Of a DNA stretch of 64,000 nucleotides, positions 40,468 through 51,081 are shown one piece after another. The stretch spans positions 248,001-312,000 of the forward strand of contig OOIN01000003.1 in NCBI GenBank assembly GCA_900323505.1. Reading direction: 5' to 3'. The DNA comes from Ustilago trichophora (taxonomy: Eukaryota; Basidiomycota; Ustilaginomycetes; Ustilaginales; Ustilaginaceae). The first letter of the stretch is position 1, and every line of letters begins with the position of its first letter. The position numbers and the translations under genes were made by a program. The notes under the pieces were generated by a model, which worked only from the letters and a program-made list of their open reading frames with translations, did no database searches and was not told the DNA's origin.

Positions 40468-41286
40468 CTAGAGCACAACCACCGACTTTTCGACGTATCG
40501 CTTTGTGTTGTATACCGACTTTCCGGCCTCCCAGCCGGGGACATCCTTCATAATCTCTTTCTCTCGTGCAATCTGTGCCTCGTTACGTCGGTAAACGTCT
40601 CGGTCGGACTCGGCCATGAGCAAAGGAATGAGATGGATTCGCGACCATGCACGTTCCCTCTTGAGCTCTCTGTCGGTGTACGGAATGTTGAAGCATACAA
40701 TCAGCATTTTTTGCTCTCTAGCTGCAGTGTCAGGTGATGCTGGGATCCTGGCGGCTATCGTTGCTGAAGGGCATGCACTTACCGCTGTTCGAGGTTACCA
40801 AGGCCGACCTTGTAGAAACCATATGCGCAGATGGCAATTACACCGCCAAAGATGGTCAGACCCGAAAGGTTCTTGCCTGGCAAGTTGCGCTTGTATCGGA
40901 TGGGCTGGTAGCCTCCGGAAGGAGGAAGATCCCTGCGAAGAAGTAAAGCGACAGAAGGTGTTGCGGGTGCTCGATGTCAGTTGGCTGTAATGTGCAGAGC
41001 AAGTTATGGCCCAGCTGGCAATGCTTGTGGTTTGTCCATACTTACTGTCGGAAGGGGACTATTGTCGTGATGGTCGGAGCAGCAGCAAATGATGCAGTGG
41101 ATAGGATCATCGTGTCGGTGTCGTCGAAGAATGGCAGTAGTTGGTGTGGTATCAGTTTGTGAACAGTGGTTGAAGGTGTCAGTGGTCTGCCTCTAGTCGT
41201 AGAAGCTAGTGATGGTCGTCGCAATTGCTGCTGTTTCCAATGTGGAATGGTCGATTGTGCTAGCTCCACTTACCTGCACCGCTCAT
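40468..41286 (-). CDS. Complex I subunit NDUFA13/GRIM-19, four exons including two 13-nt exons
   Basis: Exons on the minus strand are 41274-41286, 41046-41058, 40783-40932 and 40468-40669; total 378 nt, 125 residues. The two 13-nt exons read MSGA-G and TC-CCC-TTC-CGA-CA. Splicing gives MSGAVPFRQDLPPSGGYQPI, then RYKRNLPGKNLSGLTIFGGV and the transmembrane segment ending FYKVGLGNLEQR. The last exon continues ELKRERAWSRIHLIPLLMAE and ends EIMKDVPGWEAGKSVYNTKR with a short tail. These are clear GRIM-19 features. All introns are GTAAGT at the donor and AG at the acceptor (lengths 215, 113 and 113). The protein is a single-pass accessory subunit of mitochondrial NADH dehydrogenase. The second tiny exon is inferred from frame and homology. 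Confidence 0.85.
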
Positions 41287-41835
41287 TGTCGTCTGTGTCG
41301 ATTGAGGAGACGTTGATCGATGTGATGAAAGGTGAGGAAACGGCGACGTCGACGATAGCAACAGCTGCAATGCTTCTCAAACGACGTTGCGGCGCGTTTC
41401 CGACCATTTCCCAGCTCGGAACCGAATCGCACAGATCGGGAGATCTCCCCTCCACCAATCCCGACCAATTTTCAAGAAAAATAAAAGAAAACAAAAAAGA
41501 TTGCATGCTGGGATTTTGAGGATTTTTTTTTTTTCTTTTCTTTCTCTGTTTCTTCTGAGCAGAGCGCTTGACGAAATTTTGACGAACCCTGAATCACTTT
41601 CCTTTCCTCCTCGTACAGCCAACTGCCTCTGCCACCACCTCATCTGCTTCGGCACCATATACCCCCTTCCACACACAGACAGGATCGCTCAAGCAAGCAC
41701 AAACATAGCTGCCTTCTAACGAAGTGAAATCATCAGGACCTCAAAGTATCCTTTTAGGCCCGAGACCCATCACACAACGAGCTGCCGTTACTAAACGACG
41801 CAATAGCTCCCATCCCACACCGTCCTTCTGCAATC
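41287..41835. promoter_or_regulatory. Divergent promoter region, NDUFA13 and NOP14
   Basis: 549 nt between divergent starts. Contains an A-rich and a T-rich patch (about 41465-41540) but no gene. Confidence 0.5.
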
Positions 41836-44800
41836 ATGGCGAAGGGAGGCGGCTCGCAGCTGTCTCAGCTCAAATCCAAGCTTCACAGTTCTGGTGTCAC
41901 AGATCGTCGTCAACTATCCAAAAAGTCCCGTTCGCGCAAAGGCGGTCAGGACGAGAAGGATGCTGCCGCCGCTCGTTTGAACAAAATCAACTCGATCGTT
42001 TCCGGTCTCAATCCGTTCGATCAAAAGGTGACCAAGCCCAAGCATGAAGTGCTTGGTCGCAAGATCAAGGGCGCTGTTGGTCGACCTGGTGCTGCCAAGG
42101 CAAGCGGCCTGGCACAAAGGAGGGAGACCCTGCTCCCAGAATGGCAGGCTCGCAACCGCACAGGTACCTTTGTGGACCGACGATTCGGTGAGAACGATGC
42201 CAACATGACACCAGAGGAGAAGATGCTCGAACGATTCGCCACCGAAAAGCAAAGAAGAGCAGCAAAGGGTGCAGCTTTCAACCTCAACGACGACGACGAG
42301 TTGCTCACACATTACGGACAGTCGCTGAGCGGCTTGGATGACCTGGCGGACATTCGATTGCCAGAAGATGACGATGATGATGAAGGTAAGTTCAACTCAT
42401 TGACTGCTCGTAAAGCTAATGGTGATGGTAAAAACTCATGGGCATATAGGTATTCGGTGATCCGCATGATGATCTGCTACTGGCGATACAAACGATCCGG
42501 ATTCAACACAAAAGTGCGCTGAAAAGCGCCAACCCGTGACGGTCAAAAGATTCTACTGGAGATTTCTGATGGATCCCAAAGCCTTTCCATGTCTTCCTTC
42601 TTCACCTCTGATTGCGGCGACACTGCTAAGATCCCAATGAAGCATAGACTGACGCTCCGTCCTTTCTTCGTTGATGCTGCTTTAGATCCAGGTCGACTGA
42701 CCGCACAAGGCCACTTTGGCGGCTTCGGCGACAACGAGGACGGTGACAAGTCCAAGGCCGACGTCATGCGCGAAGTCATTGCAAAGTCCAAGTTCCACAA
42801 GCTGGAGCGTCAAAAGATGAAGGATGCCGACGACGAACTTCGAGAACAGCTCGACGACGAGCTCGCCGACATCCGCGGTTTGCTTTTCGAACAAGCTCCC
42901 GTCCCAACACCGGCACCTGCCGTCGACCCCAAGGCCAAGGCCAAGATTTCTGTCTTCCCAGGTCCAGCCACCGGCGCCAACGCCACAGCGGTTGCTGGCG
43001 CCAGCACAAGTGCAGCAGAGGGCGAGGAGAAGCCTGCCAGCTCCTACGACACCTTCGTTCGCGAACTGGCGTTTGAGCGCAGAGCCAAGCCGCAGGACCG
43101 TCTCAAGAGCGAAGAGGAGCTTGCTGCTGAGGAGGCACAGAGGCTCATGAAGGCCGAGAAGGCGCGTTTGAAGCGAATGCGCGGTGACAGTGATGACGAG
43201 GGCGAGGATGAGGAGGATGAGGGAGGCCGTCGCAAGCGCAAGAAGGGCGCCAACTCGAGTTCGGGTCCCAAGCGCGCCGCACAAGCTGATGACCTCGACG
43301 ACGACTTTGAGCTCGACGGCATGACTGCTGGTGAGGTGTATGGTCTTGGTGCTGGTCTCGCCGAAAGCGGAGCCGTTGATGAGAGCGATGACGAAGAGGA
43401 AGATGATGAGGATCAAGATGGCGACGAGGAAGAGGATGATGACGAGGATGGTGAGGGTGGAGAAGATGAGGATGAAGACGAGGACGACGAAGATGACGAG
43501 GATGACTTTGCTGACCTCGCCGATGCAGATGATGCCATTCAGATCGGCGAAGACGAAGAGTCGGAACAAGAGGGTGACCACGAGGCGCTCACTGGTACTT
43601 CCAGGGCAGGCTCCTCAGGCAAGGGCAGCAAGGCAGGCTCTTCTGGCAAAGCGAAAGCCGCCCCTGTCACAGAAAGCAAGCTGCCCTTCACCTTCCCTTG
43701 TCCTGCCACTCACGACGAGCTCCTCTCTCTCCTCGAGAACCACCAGATCGACCCCAAGCATATTCCCACCGTCATCAAGCGTATTCGTACGCTCCACCAC
43801 CCAAGCCTGGCCGAAGATAACAAGTACCGTCTCCAAGCATTCATCGGAGTTCTTATCGACCACGCCCTCCACTGGGCCGGCCAGGCTCAGCTGCACCAGT
43901 CCAACACCGGCCAGAAGCACAAGCTCGCTTTTGCCATTGTCAACTCGCTCATCCCGCACATCTTCAGCCTTTCGCAGAACTACCCCGCCGCATCAGCCGA
44001 GCACTTTGTGAGCAAGCTCGCTTTGATGCAGCGCAACCTTTCGCGAGCTCTCGCCAAAGGTCCCACCGACGCTGATGCGCGAACCTGGCCAGGATTGCCC
44101 GAGTTGACATTGCTCAGATTGGTTGGCTCGGTATGGCCTACTTCGGACAAGCAGCACAATGTGACAACGCCATTGGCGCTGCTGATTGCCCAGTATTTGG
44201 GTCACGCAAGGATCCGATCTATTAGCGATATGGCTTCGGGTCTGTTCCTGTGCTCGTTGGTGGTGTCCAACGAGAAGGAGAGCAAGAGGCTCTTCCCTGA
44301 GGCGCTCAACTTCCTCTTCTCAGCGATTGCTATCCTTGCATCGCTTGGCGGGGGCAAGAAGCAGCGCGATGGACTGGCCAAGATCCGAGGTGTCGCAGAG
44401 GAGTATGGCATCCCCACTCCTGATGTAGACGCTGCTCACACGCGGCACCTCCGTCTGGCGGGCGAAGACGCTGTTGAGCCGGCATCGCAAGCTGTTGACC
44501 TGCCCAGCCTCATCACTGCCAAGTCGTCCTCTGCTGACTCGCAACAGCAATGCACCGAACTTCTCTCGGTCGCGCTTGCGCTCACTTCCAACTTCAGCGA
44601 CCTCTACAACGGCTCGACATCCTACGTTGAGCTTTTCACCCCCTTCTCTGTTCTCCTCTCCACCTCTCCCTCTACATCCACCTCTTCCATCGCCAGCTCG
44701 CTCACCCGCAGCCTGAACCTGGCCATCTCCTCCCGCCGCTATTTGCGTCTGCAGGCTCACCGGGCGATCGCCATCGCCTCGCACGTCCCCAAATTCGACC

Positions 44801-45090
44801 AGCAAGGATACAACCCGGATCGCAAATCGGCGCTCGACCCCGACGTGGAGCGCGTCCAGATCCAAAAGATGAAGGCGCTCATCAAAAAGGAGCGCAAGGG
44901 TGCCATCCGAGAACTGCGTCGCGACAACCAGTTCATCGCCGAGGTTCGCAGACAGGATCAGGCAGAGGAAGACAGGACCTACAAGAAGAAGATGGACAAG
45001 ATCATGTCTACTCTCCAGGTGGAGCGCAGCGAGCAGAAGCAGCTCGAGAGGGCAAAGGCCAACATCAAGCGAAGGGCTGGAAAGAAGTGA
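41836..45090 (+). CDS. NOP14: NOP14, SSU processome nucleolar protein, two exons
   Basis: Exons 41836-42385 and 42686-45090 give 984 residues; the intron is 42386-42685 (300 nt, GTAAGT...TTAG). The N-terminus has LSQLKSKLHSSGVTDRRQ and RLNKINSIVSGLNPFDQKVT, then KHEVLGRKIKGAVGRPGAAK. The motif RRETLLPEWQARNRTGTFVD follows with RRFGENDANMTPEEKMLERF, typical of NOP14. The junction G+AT gives Asp-PGRLTAQGHFGG. A very acidic block lies at about 412-482. The C-terminal half has the helical NOP14 repeat region and ends in a basic segment (IRELRRDNQFIAEVRRQDQA). NOP14 acts in 18S rRNA maturation and 40S assembly with Noc4, the same pathway as NOB1 at 54628. Confidence 0.95.
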
Positions 45091-45591
45091 GGTGCAGGGT
45101 TTTCCCTTTTGGTTTCGGTTTACGGCATTTTTCTCTATATCATATATCTCATTTGTACACTATACAATCCTACACACAGGCAAGCGCATTTTGTGTTGAC
45201 TCCTCATTCACTTGTGCTTGAGTCTATCGTTGATGGCTGTTCGAGCGAGGGTGATGAGAAAGTGAGCCGCAGAAGAAAGAGCCGGAAATGAAAGCTTTTC
45301 AGGGTCCAAGTCTTTGTTCGTCACGAGAGCCAAGAAAAAGGCAGCACGCCAGAAAAACCCTTTTTTCGAGAGCTTCGCGCGCACGAAGCACACACACACA
45401 CACACACAAACACACCCATCTCCACCCTTGCTCTTGTCCTCTACTCATCTTCCTTTTCTTCGTATTCTCATCACAGACAAAGGCATTCTGCACATCGAAT
45501 CAGCTTGCATAGGCACACTCCTACTTCTACTCACCGGCGACTACCTCGGACAAGCAGCCACTTTCGAGACAAGCTACGCTCGCTGACTGCC
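45091..45591. other. Intergenic, upstream of TIP41
   Basis: 501 nt between two plus-strand genes, with a (CA)n tract near 45391-45412. No gene recognised. Confidence 0.6.
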
Positions 45592-47229
45592 ATGTCGGGC
45601 GCCACCACTTGGTCACACTCCTCCACCGCTTGCTCACCAACCTCATCATCATCATCTTCTTCCACCATGCCATCCTCCAATTCCCCTTTGCTCCAGCCCA
45701 CTACTAGAGGCATCGATCTGGGCGGCTGGAGCGTTCGCGTCACCAGCGGCCCCATCGGTTCATCCGCCGAGATGGACGCTCTCTCTGACATCCTTGGCAT
45801 TCCACCTCCCGAAATGGCCTTCCCGCACAACTCGCTTGTCCTTCACCACGCCGAATCTGGCTTCAGCCTCTGCTTTGATGCTGTGCGTACTCTGCGATCC
45901 ATCGATGGCGTCAAGAGCGAGAACCGGCTGTACGGGGTTGACTGTCGCGATACTCCCAGTGCAAGTGGTAAAGCTACCAAAAGCGGCGGCAGTGTTCCGG
46001 GAGCCAAACCAAAGGCGAAAAAGAGTGCTTCTATAAAAGTGGCCTATGCGAAAGAGTGGGGGAAGAGTAGGACGGACTTTGTCGCTTCCGAAGAAGCAAC
46101 CCCGCCTCCAGGGAGTGATGCATCGGCATCGACAGGTGGTTCGCACTTTGGCGTAAGTACGGCAGACATCACTGCTGCGAAGGATTACGATTGGACCTAC
46201 TCTTCCACCTGGGCTGGATCTCTCGGTGACATATCCCCACAGCCTCTCCTTCCCACCCAATCCACACCGACGCTCGCAGCCGGCCTCAAACCCCTCTCTC
46301 CACCCGCACCTCAGGTAGAGAACAAAAAGTGGTTTGAACCAGGCACAGACCCAGCCCGAGACCGAATCCCAGTCGAACGTCTCGGTCCATCCTCTGGCGA
46401 ACCAATCCTATTCTACGATGACATCGTGCTTTACGAAGACGAGCTTGCGGATAACGGAAGTAGCATCGTCAACGTCAAAGTGCGGGTGATGCCGAGTGGA
46501 TTTTTGGTGTTGCAGAGGTTCTTCCTCAGAGTGGACGATGTCGTGTTCAGAGTTTTTGATACTAGGCTGTATTGTCAATTTGCACCTGCGCCTGTGCCGC
46601 GGTCTGTTTCCACCGGGAGACCTACGGCGAGCGCTCTACCTACGTCTCTGAATCAGCTCGGTCTGGGTGAGCCCCGGTCGTCCACCGCCGTTGTTCCTAA
46701 ACGTCATGACTCGGACATTACCATGTCTTCCGGAAACGAAGAAGAAGAGCAGCAATTCTTCCCCCGTCTGATCCGCGAATGCTCAGGAAGCGAAGCCACC
46801 TACTCCCAAGTCCGATCGCATCTTCCACCCTACAAACCGCACGATCTATCCCCTCTCACCGATATTAACTGGGTCAGTGGCACACTGACCAAAATCTCTC
46901 GCTCTCAACTGTCTTCCTATCACGCTGGCGTTGCCTCTGGTGCGACACTCCCCCGAATGGGTGATAAAGATGCGAATCCAGGCGCAAAGTTCCTGGCTCC
47001 TACCACGGCCGCAAGTAGGTATCCTGGTGCTACCGGTTTCCCAGGTGCGAGACCGGGTGAAAAGGTGGATTTGAGCCCTGCAACCGCTGCACCATTCGGT
47101 ACCACGGCTAACACAGTAGCACAGATCGTTGGACAACTTCATGAAGACGTTGGCGGTGAAGGTAGAGACGAGTGGGAGGGATGCGGGGCTAGGGTCGATG
47201 TTGCTATCCTTCGACCAAGTAATTTTTAG
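45592..47229 (+). CDS. TIP41-like phosphatase regulator
   Basis: 545 residues from the ATG at 45592, chosen because the upstream open frame lacks family similarity. A Ser-rich head is followed by GIDLGGWSVRVTSGPIGSSA and EMAFPHNSLVLHHAESGFSL. The family signature ILFYDDIVLYEDELADNGSS lies at about 268-287, with VNVKVRVMPSGFLVLQRFFL and RVDDVVFRVFDTRLYCQF after it. Near the C-terminus is DLSPLTDINWVSGTLTKISR. TIP41 proteins bind Tap42/alpha-4 or PP2A-type catalytic subunits and link them to TOR signalling. Several low-complexity inserts make this protein longer than the roughly 270-360-residue homologues. The PP4 catalytic gene lies 16 kb to the left. Confidence 0.93.
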   Translation: MSGATTWSHSSTACSPTSSSSSSSTMPSSNSPLLQPTTRGIDLGGWSVRVTSGPIGSSAEMDALSDILGIPPPEMAFPHNSLVLHHAESGFSLCFDAVRTLRSIDGVKSENRLYGVDCRDTPSASGKATKSGGSVPGAKPKAKKSASIKVAYAKEWGKSRTDFVASEEATPPPGSDASASTGGSHFGVSTADITAAKDYDWTYSSTWAGSLGDISPQPLLPTQSTPTLAAGLKPLSPPAPQVENKKWFEPGTDPARDRIPVERLGPSSGEPILFYDDIVLYEDELADNGSSIVNVKVRVMPSGFLVLQRFFLRVDDVVFRVFDTRLYCQFAPAPVPRSVSTGRPTASALPTSLNQLGLGEPRSSTAVVPKRHDSDITMSSGNEEEEQQFFPRLIRECSGSEATYSQVRSHLPPYKPHDLSPLTDINWVSGTLTKISRSQLSSYHAGVASGATLPRMGDKDANPGAKFLAPTTAASRYPGATGFPGARPGEKVDLSPATAAPFGTTANTVAQIVGQLHEDVGGEGRDEWEGCGARVDVAILRPSNF

Positions 47230-47359
47230 GTCCTTAGTTTGTAGAGATACTAAGCAACGCATTCATTACTCTTTTAGCTTTTTTTTGGGAAGCCTCTGTG
47301 TACATATTGTGACTGATGACTGTATGGAAGATCTGCATCTCATGTGAAGCTTTGAAAGA

Positions 47360-49318
47360 CTAGCGTACATCAATAGGTGGCTCGATAAATGGCAATAGAC
47401 CCCAACCAAATTTATCCGCTTCAAACAGAGCCAATACCTCCTGTGTCAAATCCTCCTTCTTTGGCACTGAAGCTTTGTACGGATCCTCCACAACTGTTTG
47501 TGAAGCTCCTCCTCCGAAAGCTGACGTGGCACCGAATGCGGACCCTGTTCCTGTTCCTGTGCCGAATGCTGATGTTGTGCTGCCGAATGCGCTCCCTGCT
47601 GCTGCAGGGGCGGGAGTTGAGGTGGATCCAAAGGCACTTGGGGTGCTTCGGGTTGCGGTGGATCCAAAGGCTGAAGTGCTGCCGAATGCGGATGTCGGTT
47701 GAGAGGGGGCGCCGAAGGCCGAGGTGCTGCCAAAGGCACTTCCTCCGGCAGCAGGGCCGGTGGTTGTGGAGGAGCCAAAAGCCGAGGTGGTACCAAAGGC
47801 AGAAGTCGAGGCAGCGGCAGGTGTTTGGGTGTTACCGAAGGCTGAAGGTTGACCGAATGCGCTTGGTCCTCCGTTAGCAGCTGGAGTAGAGCCAAATGCT
47901 GATGTGCTTCCAAAAGCACTTGGCCCCGCTGCCGCTGGTGGTTTGGCACCAAACGCGCTGTTCGATCCAAAAGCACTGGCTCCTCCACCGCCACCAAACG
48001 CACTGGCTCCTCCCGGCTGAGCACCGCCAAACGCCCCTCCTCCCGCCGCCGTCGCCCCACCTTGCAGCTTCTTCTTCGCCTCCTGCCTATTCTTCAGCGC
48101 CTGCTGCAGTGCAGCTCCACTATTCCCCGAAAGCTGTCTATATCCCGTATCTGCCTCGCCGAAGAGCTTCTGTTCATGCTGTGCATACTGCGCATCCTGA
48201 CCACTGGCCCTCGCCTGATATGCCATCACACGTAGCTCCTCCTGACTGACATCCTTGCCCACTATCAGATTCGGTTCTCCCCTCGCAGGACCATATGCGG
48301 TGAGCTTCCACAGTGGACGACCGTGCGGACCGAGATCTTCGGCTATGCCTGCGGCGGTAAGGGAGACTTCGGGGAGGTTCGAGTCGCCATACTGGTTTGT
48401 GGGCGAAGTGAAGGATGTGGATGGGTTCAACTTGGCAAAATTTGACGGGATTGCGGTGTTGGCGGTAACAGAGGGAGTGATGGAGGAAGAGGGGCCGGTG
48501 GGGGTGGATCCAAATGCTGATGGTCTGGCTGAAGCGCCGAACGCTGAAGAGCTGCCGAATGCGGATGGCGTTGAAGAAGCGCCAAAGGCTGAGGTGGGTG
48601 CAGCGGCAGTGGAGCCAAAAGCGGAGGGCGTTGAGGTGGCGCCAAACGCCGATGGTGTCGATGTGGCGCCGAATGCTGATGGTGTTGATGTGGAACCAAA
48701 TGCAGATGGTGCAGCGGTAGAGCCGAATGCTGAAGGTGTAGAAGTGGCCCCAAAGGCAGATGAAGGCGTTGAAGTTGATCCGAATGCCGAACCCGGCGCA
48801 GCGGACCCGAAGGCAGAGACAGGCTTATTCACTCCGCCAAAAGCAGAAGGTGTTGATGTAGATCCAAACGCACTTGGACCAGCTGTTGATCCGAAGGCTA
48901 CACCACCCACCTGCGCTCCTCCCCCTCCGAAAGCGGACCCAGTGTTCTGGCTCCCAAACGCGCTCCCTCCTCCACCACCAAAGGCATTGGGCGCAGTTGC
49001 ACCGAACGCACTTCCTCCTCCTCCTCCTCCTCCTGGCTTTCCAAATGCACTTCCACCCGTATTGTTGCTACCAAACGCACTTGGTGAGCCAAACGCGCTA
49101 GCTTGACCGAACGCGCTACCGCCTCCCGCTCCTCCTGCACCACCAAACGCAGATCCCCTTGCCTGCCCCCCACCGCCAAACGCGGAAGGCGGTGCAAACG
49201 CGCTCTGCCCGAATCCTCCCCTACCACCACCACTACCAGCGCCGCCTTGTGGATGCTCAAACTTGCAGTTGTTCCCATACGCGCATCTGTTCTGTAGGAA
49301 GAACTTGCACACTACCAT
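47360..49318 (-). CDS. NUP42-like nucleoporin: CCCH zinc finger plus SAFG repeats
   Basis: 652 residues from the ATG at 49318. The N-terminus is a CCCH zinc finger: Cys4-x7-Cys12-x5-Cys18-x3-His22. It is followed by several hundred residues of SAFG/PSAFGS-type FG repeats, separated in the middle by a non-repeat helix with EVSLTAAGIAEDLGPHGRPL, RPLWKLTAYGPARGEPNLIV and a coiled segment. The C-terminus ends DLTQEVLALFEADKFGWGLL and PFIEPP, resembling the GLE1-binding tail of Nup42/hCG1. Such proteins sit on the cytoplasmic side of the nuclear pore and help Gle1 stimulate Dbp5 during mRNA export. The GLE1 gene itself lies at 58927. Repetitive coding sequence makes copy number sensitive to assembly error. 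Confidence 0.88.
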   Translation of the reverse strand: MVVCKFFLQNRCAYGNNCKFEHPQGGAGSGGGRGGFGQSAFAPPSAFGGGGQARGSAFGGAGGAGGGSAFGQASAFGSPSAFGSNNTGGSAFGKPGGGGGGGSAFGATAPNAFGGGGGSAFGSQNTGSAFGGGGAQVGGVAFGSTAGPSAFGSTSTPSAFGGVNKPVSAFGSAAPGSAFGSTSTPSSAFGATSTPSAFGSTAAPSAFGSTSTPSAFGATSTPSAFGATSTPSAFGSTAAAPTSAFGASSTPSAFGSSSAFGASARPSAFGSTPTGPSSSITPSVTANTAIPSNFAKLNPSTSFTSPTNQYGDSNLPEVSLTAAGIAEDLGPHGRPLWKLTAYGPARGEPNLIVGKDVSQEELRVMAYQARASGQDAQYAQHEQKLFGEADTGYRQLSGNSGAALQQALKNRQEAKKKLQGGATAAGGGAFGGAQPGGASAFGGGGGASAFGSNSAFGAKPPAAAGPSAFGSTSAFGSTPAANGGPSAFGQPSAFGNTQTPAAASTSAFGTTSAFGSSTTTGPAAGGSAFGSTSAFGAPSQPTSAFGSTSAFGSTATRSTPSAFGSTSTPAPAAAGSAFGSTTSAFGTGTGTGSAFGATSAFGGGASQTVVEDPYKASVPKKEDLTQEVLALFEADKFGWGLLPFIEPPIDVR

Positions 49319-49674
49319 GGTGGCTATTCGTTGCTCTAGAGGGACCGGGCAGGGTTCATTCGAGATCGTCCGTGTTCGTTATGTGCTGTTTGTAGAATGT
49401 ATGTGGTGTACGTGGCCACCAGGTTCTCGTAGGGTAGAGTGAGTGTAATGGTCCGAAAGTCGTGGGGGTGATGTGGTAGGTTGGTTGCGGAAAGTGTTGA
49501 CGTTGGAAAGAGCGAACTGTCAAGAGGTTGGAGAACGCGGAAGTCGGATGCTTTTGCGCCAGAGCCCGAAAAGGTCTCCGATTTCCGAAGCTGTCCTCAC
49601 TCCACTTCGAAGATCCACTCTCGCTACCTCCTCTCTTCTTACTCATCAACTCGCCGCATTCGACTTTAGCAACA
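49319..49674. promoter_or_regulatory. Divergent promoter region, NUP42-like and SKI8-like genes
   Basis: 356 nt between divergent starts, no gene recognised. Confidence 0.5.
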
Positions 49675-51020
49675 ATGGTAAGCACCAGACTACGCTCTAT
49701 CACACTCTCCAATTGATCTCGGTACTAACCTCTGACTGTCGCTCGACCTGCTTACAGTCGCTACAATTTCTAAGCGACAAAGAAACGCACCACTCTCACT
49801 CGCACACCGCACCCATCGTTTCGGTATGCTGGACCCGACCAACCTCTTCTTCTTCTCAAGGTGTCATCCTCTCTGGAGACTGCAAGGGAAACATCAAAAC
49901 ATTTGAGGCACAGTCTGCTCTCGCATACACAGATCTGCCAAAAGCACACTCGAATGCGGTCCATTGCATCACGGCTAATGCTGCTGGCACAGTAGCGTTG
50001 TCCTCCGCCATCGACGGGACGATCGCTCTATGGGACCTGACACCCTTCTTCTCGGCCGACGATGAAAACTCAAACGACAACGAAACCGAAGCGGTGTCAC
50101 AAGAGCCATCATTGCTTCCTTTGCCTCTCGAAGAACCCAACCAGTTGATTTTGGGCACTATCGACTCTCTCCCCACCACCTCAAATGACACAAAGCTCTC
50201 TGAGGCGTGGGCGACAGCGCTGCATCCGACTCTGCCATTCTTCGCTTCTGCTGGTGCTGGAGCCATTGTTTCCCTTCACGCTATCCCTTCTTCTGATGGC
50301 AGCTCTTTCGGCACCACGCTGGCGACAGCGACTCCACCAGCGAGCATCGCAAAGCAAAAGGACTTATTCGCACTCTCCCTCACCTTCCACCCTTCCGGCA
50401 ACCTCCTCGCCATCGGCACCAACACAGGCATCGTTCTCCTTTACACTATTTCCTCATCCTCCTCAAGTGCTACACTACAGCTGGTGTGCAACTACGCAGA
50501 CCATCCATCGCCCATTCGCGCTCTCTCCTTCACCCCTTATCTCCTCCTCGTAGGTTCCGATGATCGCTCGATCTCGGTCCACGACATCAAGCATTTTTCC
50601 TTACCGTCCTCGCAATCCTCTTTCTCACACACCCCATCCAATGGACCAGAACCAAGACTCGGGGGAACAGTAGCATCACTCTCCGGTCACAAGGGATGGA
50701 TCCTTGCACTCGCCGCTGCACCAAAAGCAGCAGCCGAAAACGTCTTTGCCAGCGTGGCTGCCGATAAGAGCATCAAATTCTGGGACCTGGCAGCGGCAAC
50801 AAAGTCTACACCCGTTTGGAACGGTGGTGAGACACAGATGATTAGAGCTTTCGCATTTCAACCAGCGAACGAGAATGACCACAGTACAGAGGTGACGACT
50901 GGTGGTGGTGCAGCAGCGGCTATGACGAGGTTCGTTACTGCTAGTGAGGATGGGAAGTTGCGATGGTATAGGGGTGCGGACTTGGATAGATTGTTTGGAT
51001 TGCAATCCAAGGGCGTTTGA
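49675..51020 (+). CDS. SKI8/WDR61-like WD40 protein, start codon alone in exon 1
   Basis: Exon 1 is only the ATG at 49675-49677. The intron 49678-49757 (80 nt, GTAAGC...TACAG) follows, then exon 2 at 49758-51020; 421 residues. The spliced start is M-SLQFLSDKETHHSHSHTAPI, a sensible WD40 beginning. Unspliced, the open frame extends upstream without family similarity. WD-type strands include SVCWTRPTSSSSQGVILSGD, AVHCITANAAGTVALSSAID followed by GTIALWDL, and GHKGWILALAAAPKAAAENV. Further ones are FASVAADKSIKFWDLA and FVTASEDGKLRWYRG. This fits Ski8/Rec14 (WDR61), a Ski-complex subunit that assists exosome mRNA decay and, in yeasts, meiotic recombination. Other WD40 families cannot be fully excluded. 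Confidence 0.75.
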
Positions 51021-51038
51021 AGAATGTGAAGTAGTTGC

Positions 51039-51065
51039 GTGTGTGAGTGTGTGTGTGTGTGTGTG
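51039..51065. repeat. (GT)n repeat between convergent stops
   Basis: About 13 GT units with one GA interruption, lying in the 61 bp between the SKI8-like and FBXO21-like stop codons. Confidence 0.9.
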
Positions 51066-51081
51066 AAGGGGATGAGAGGGT

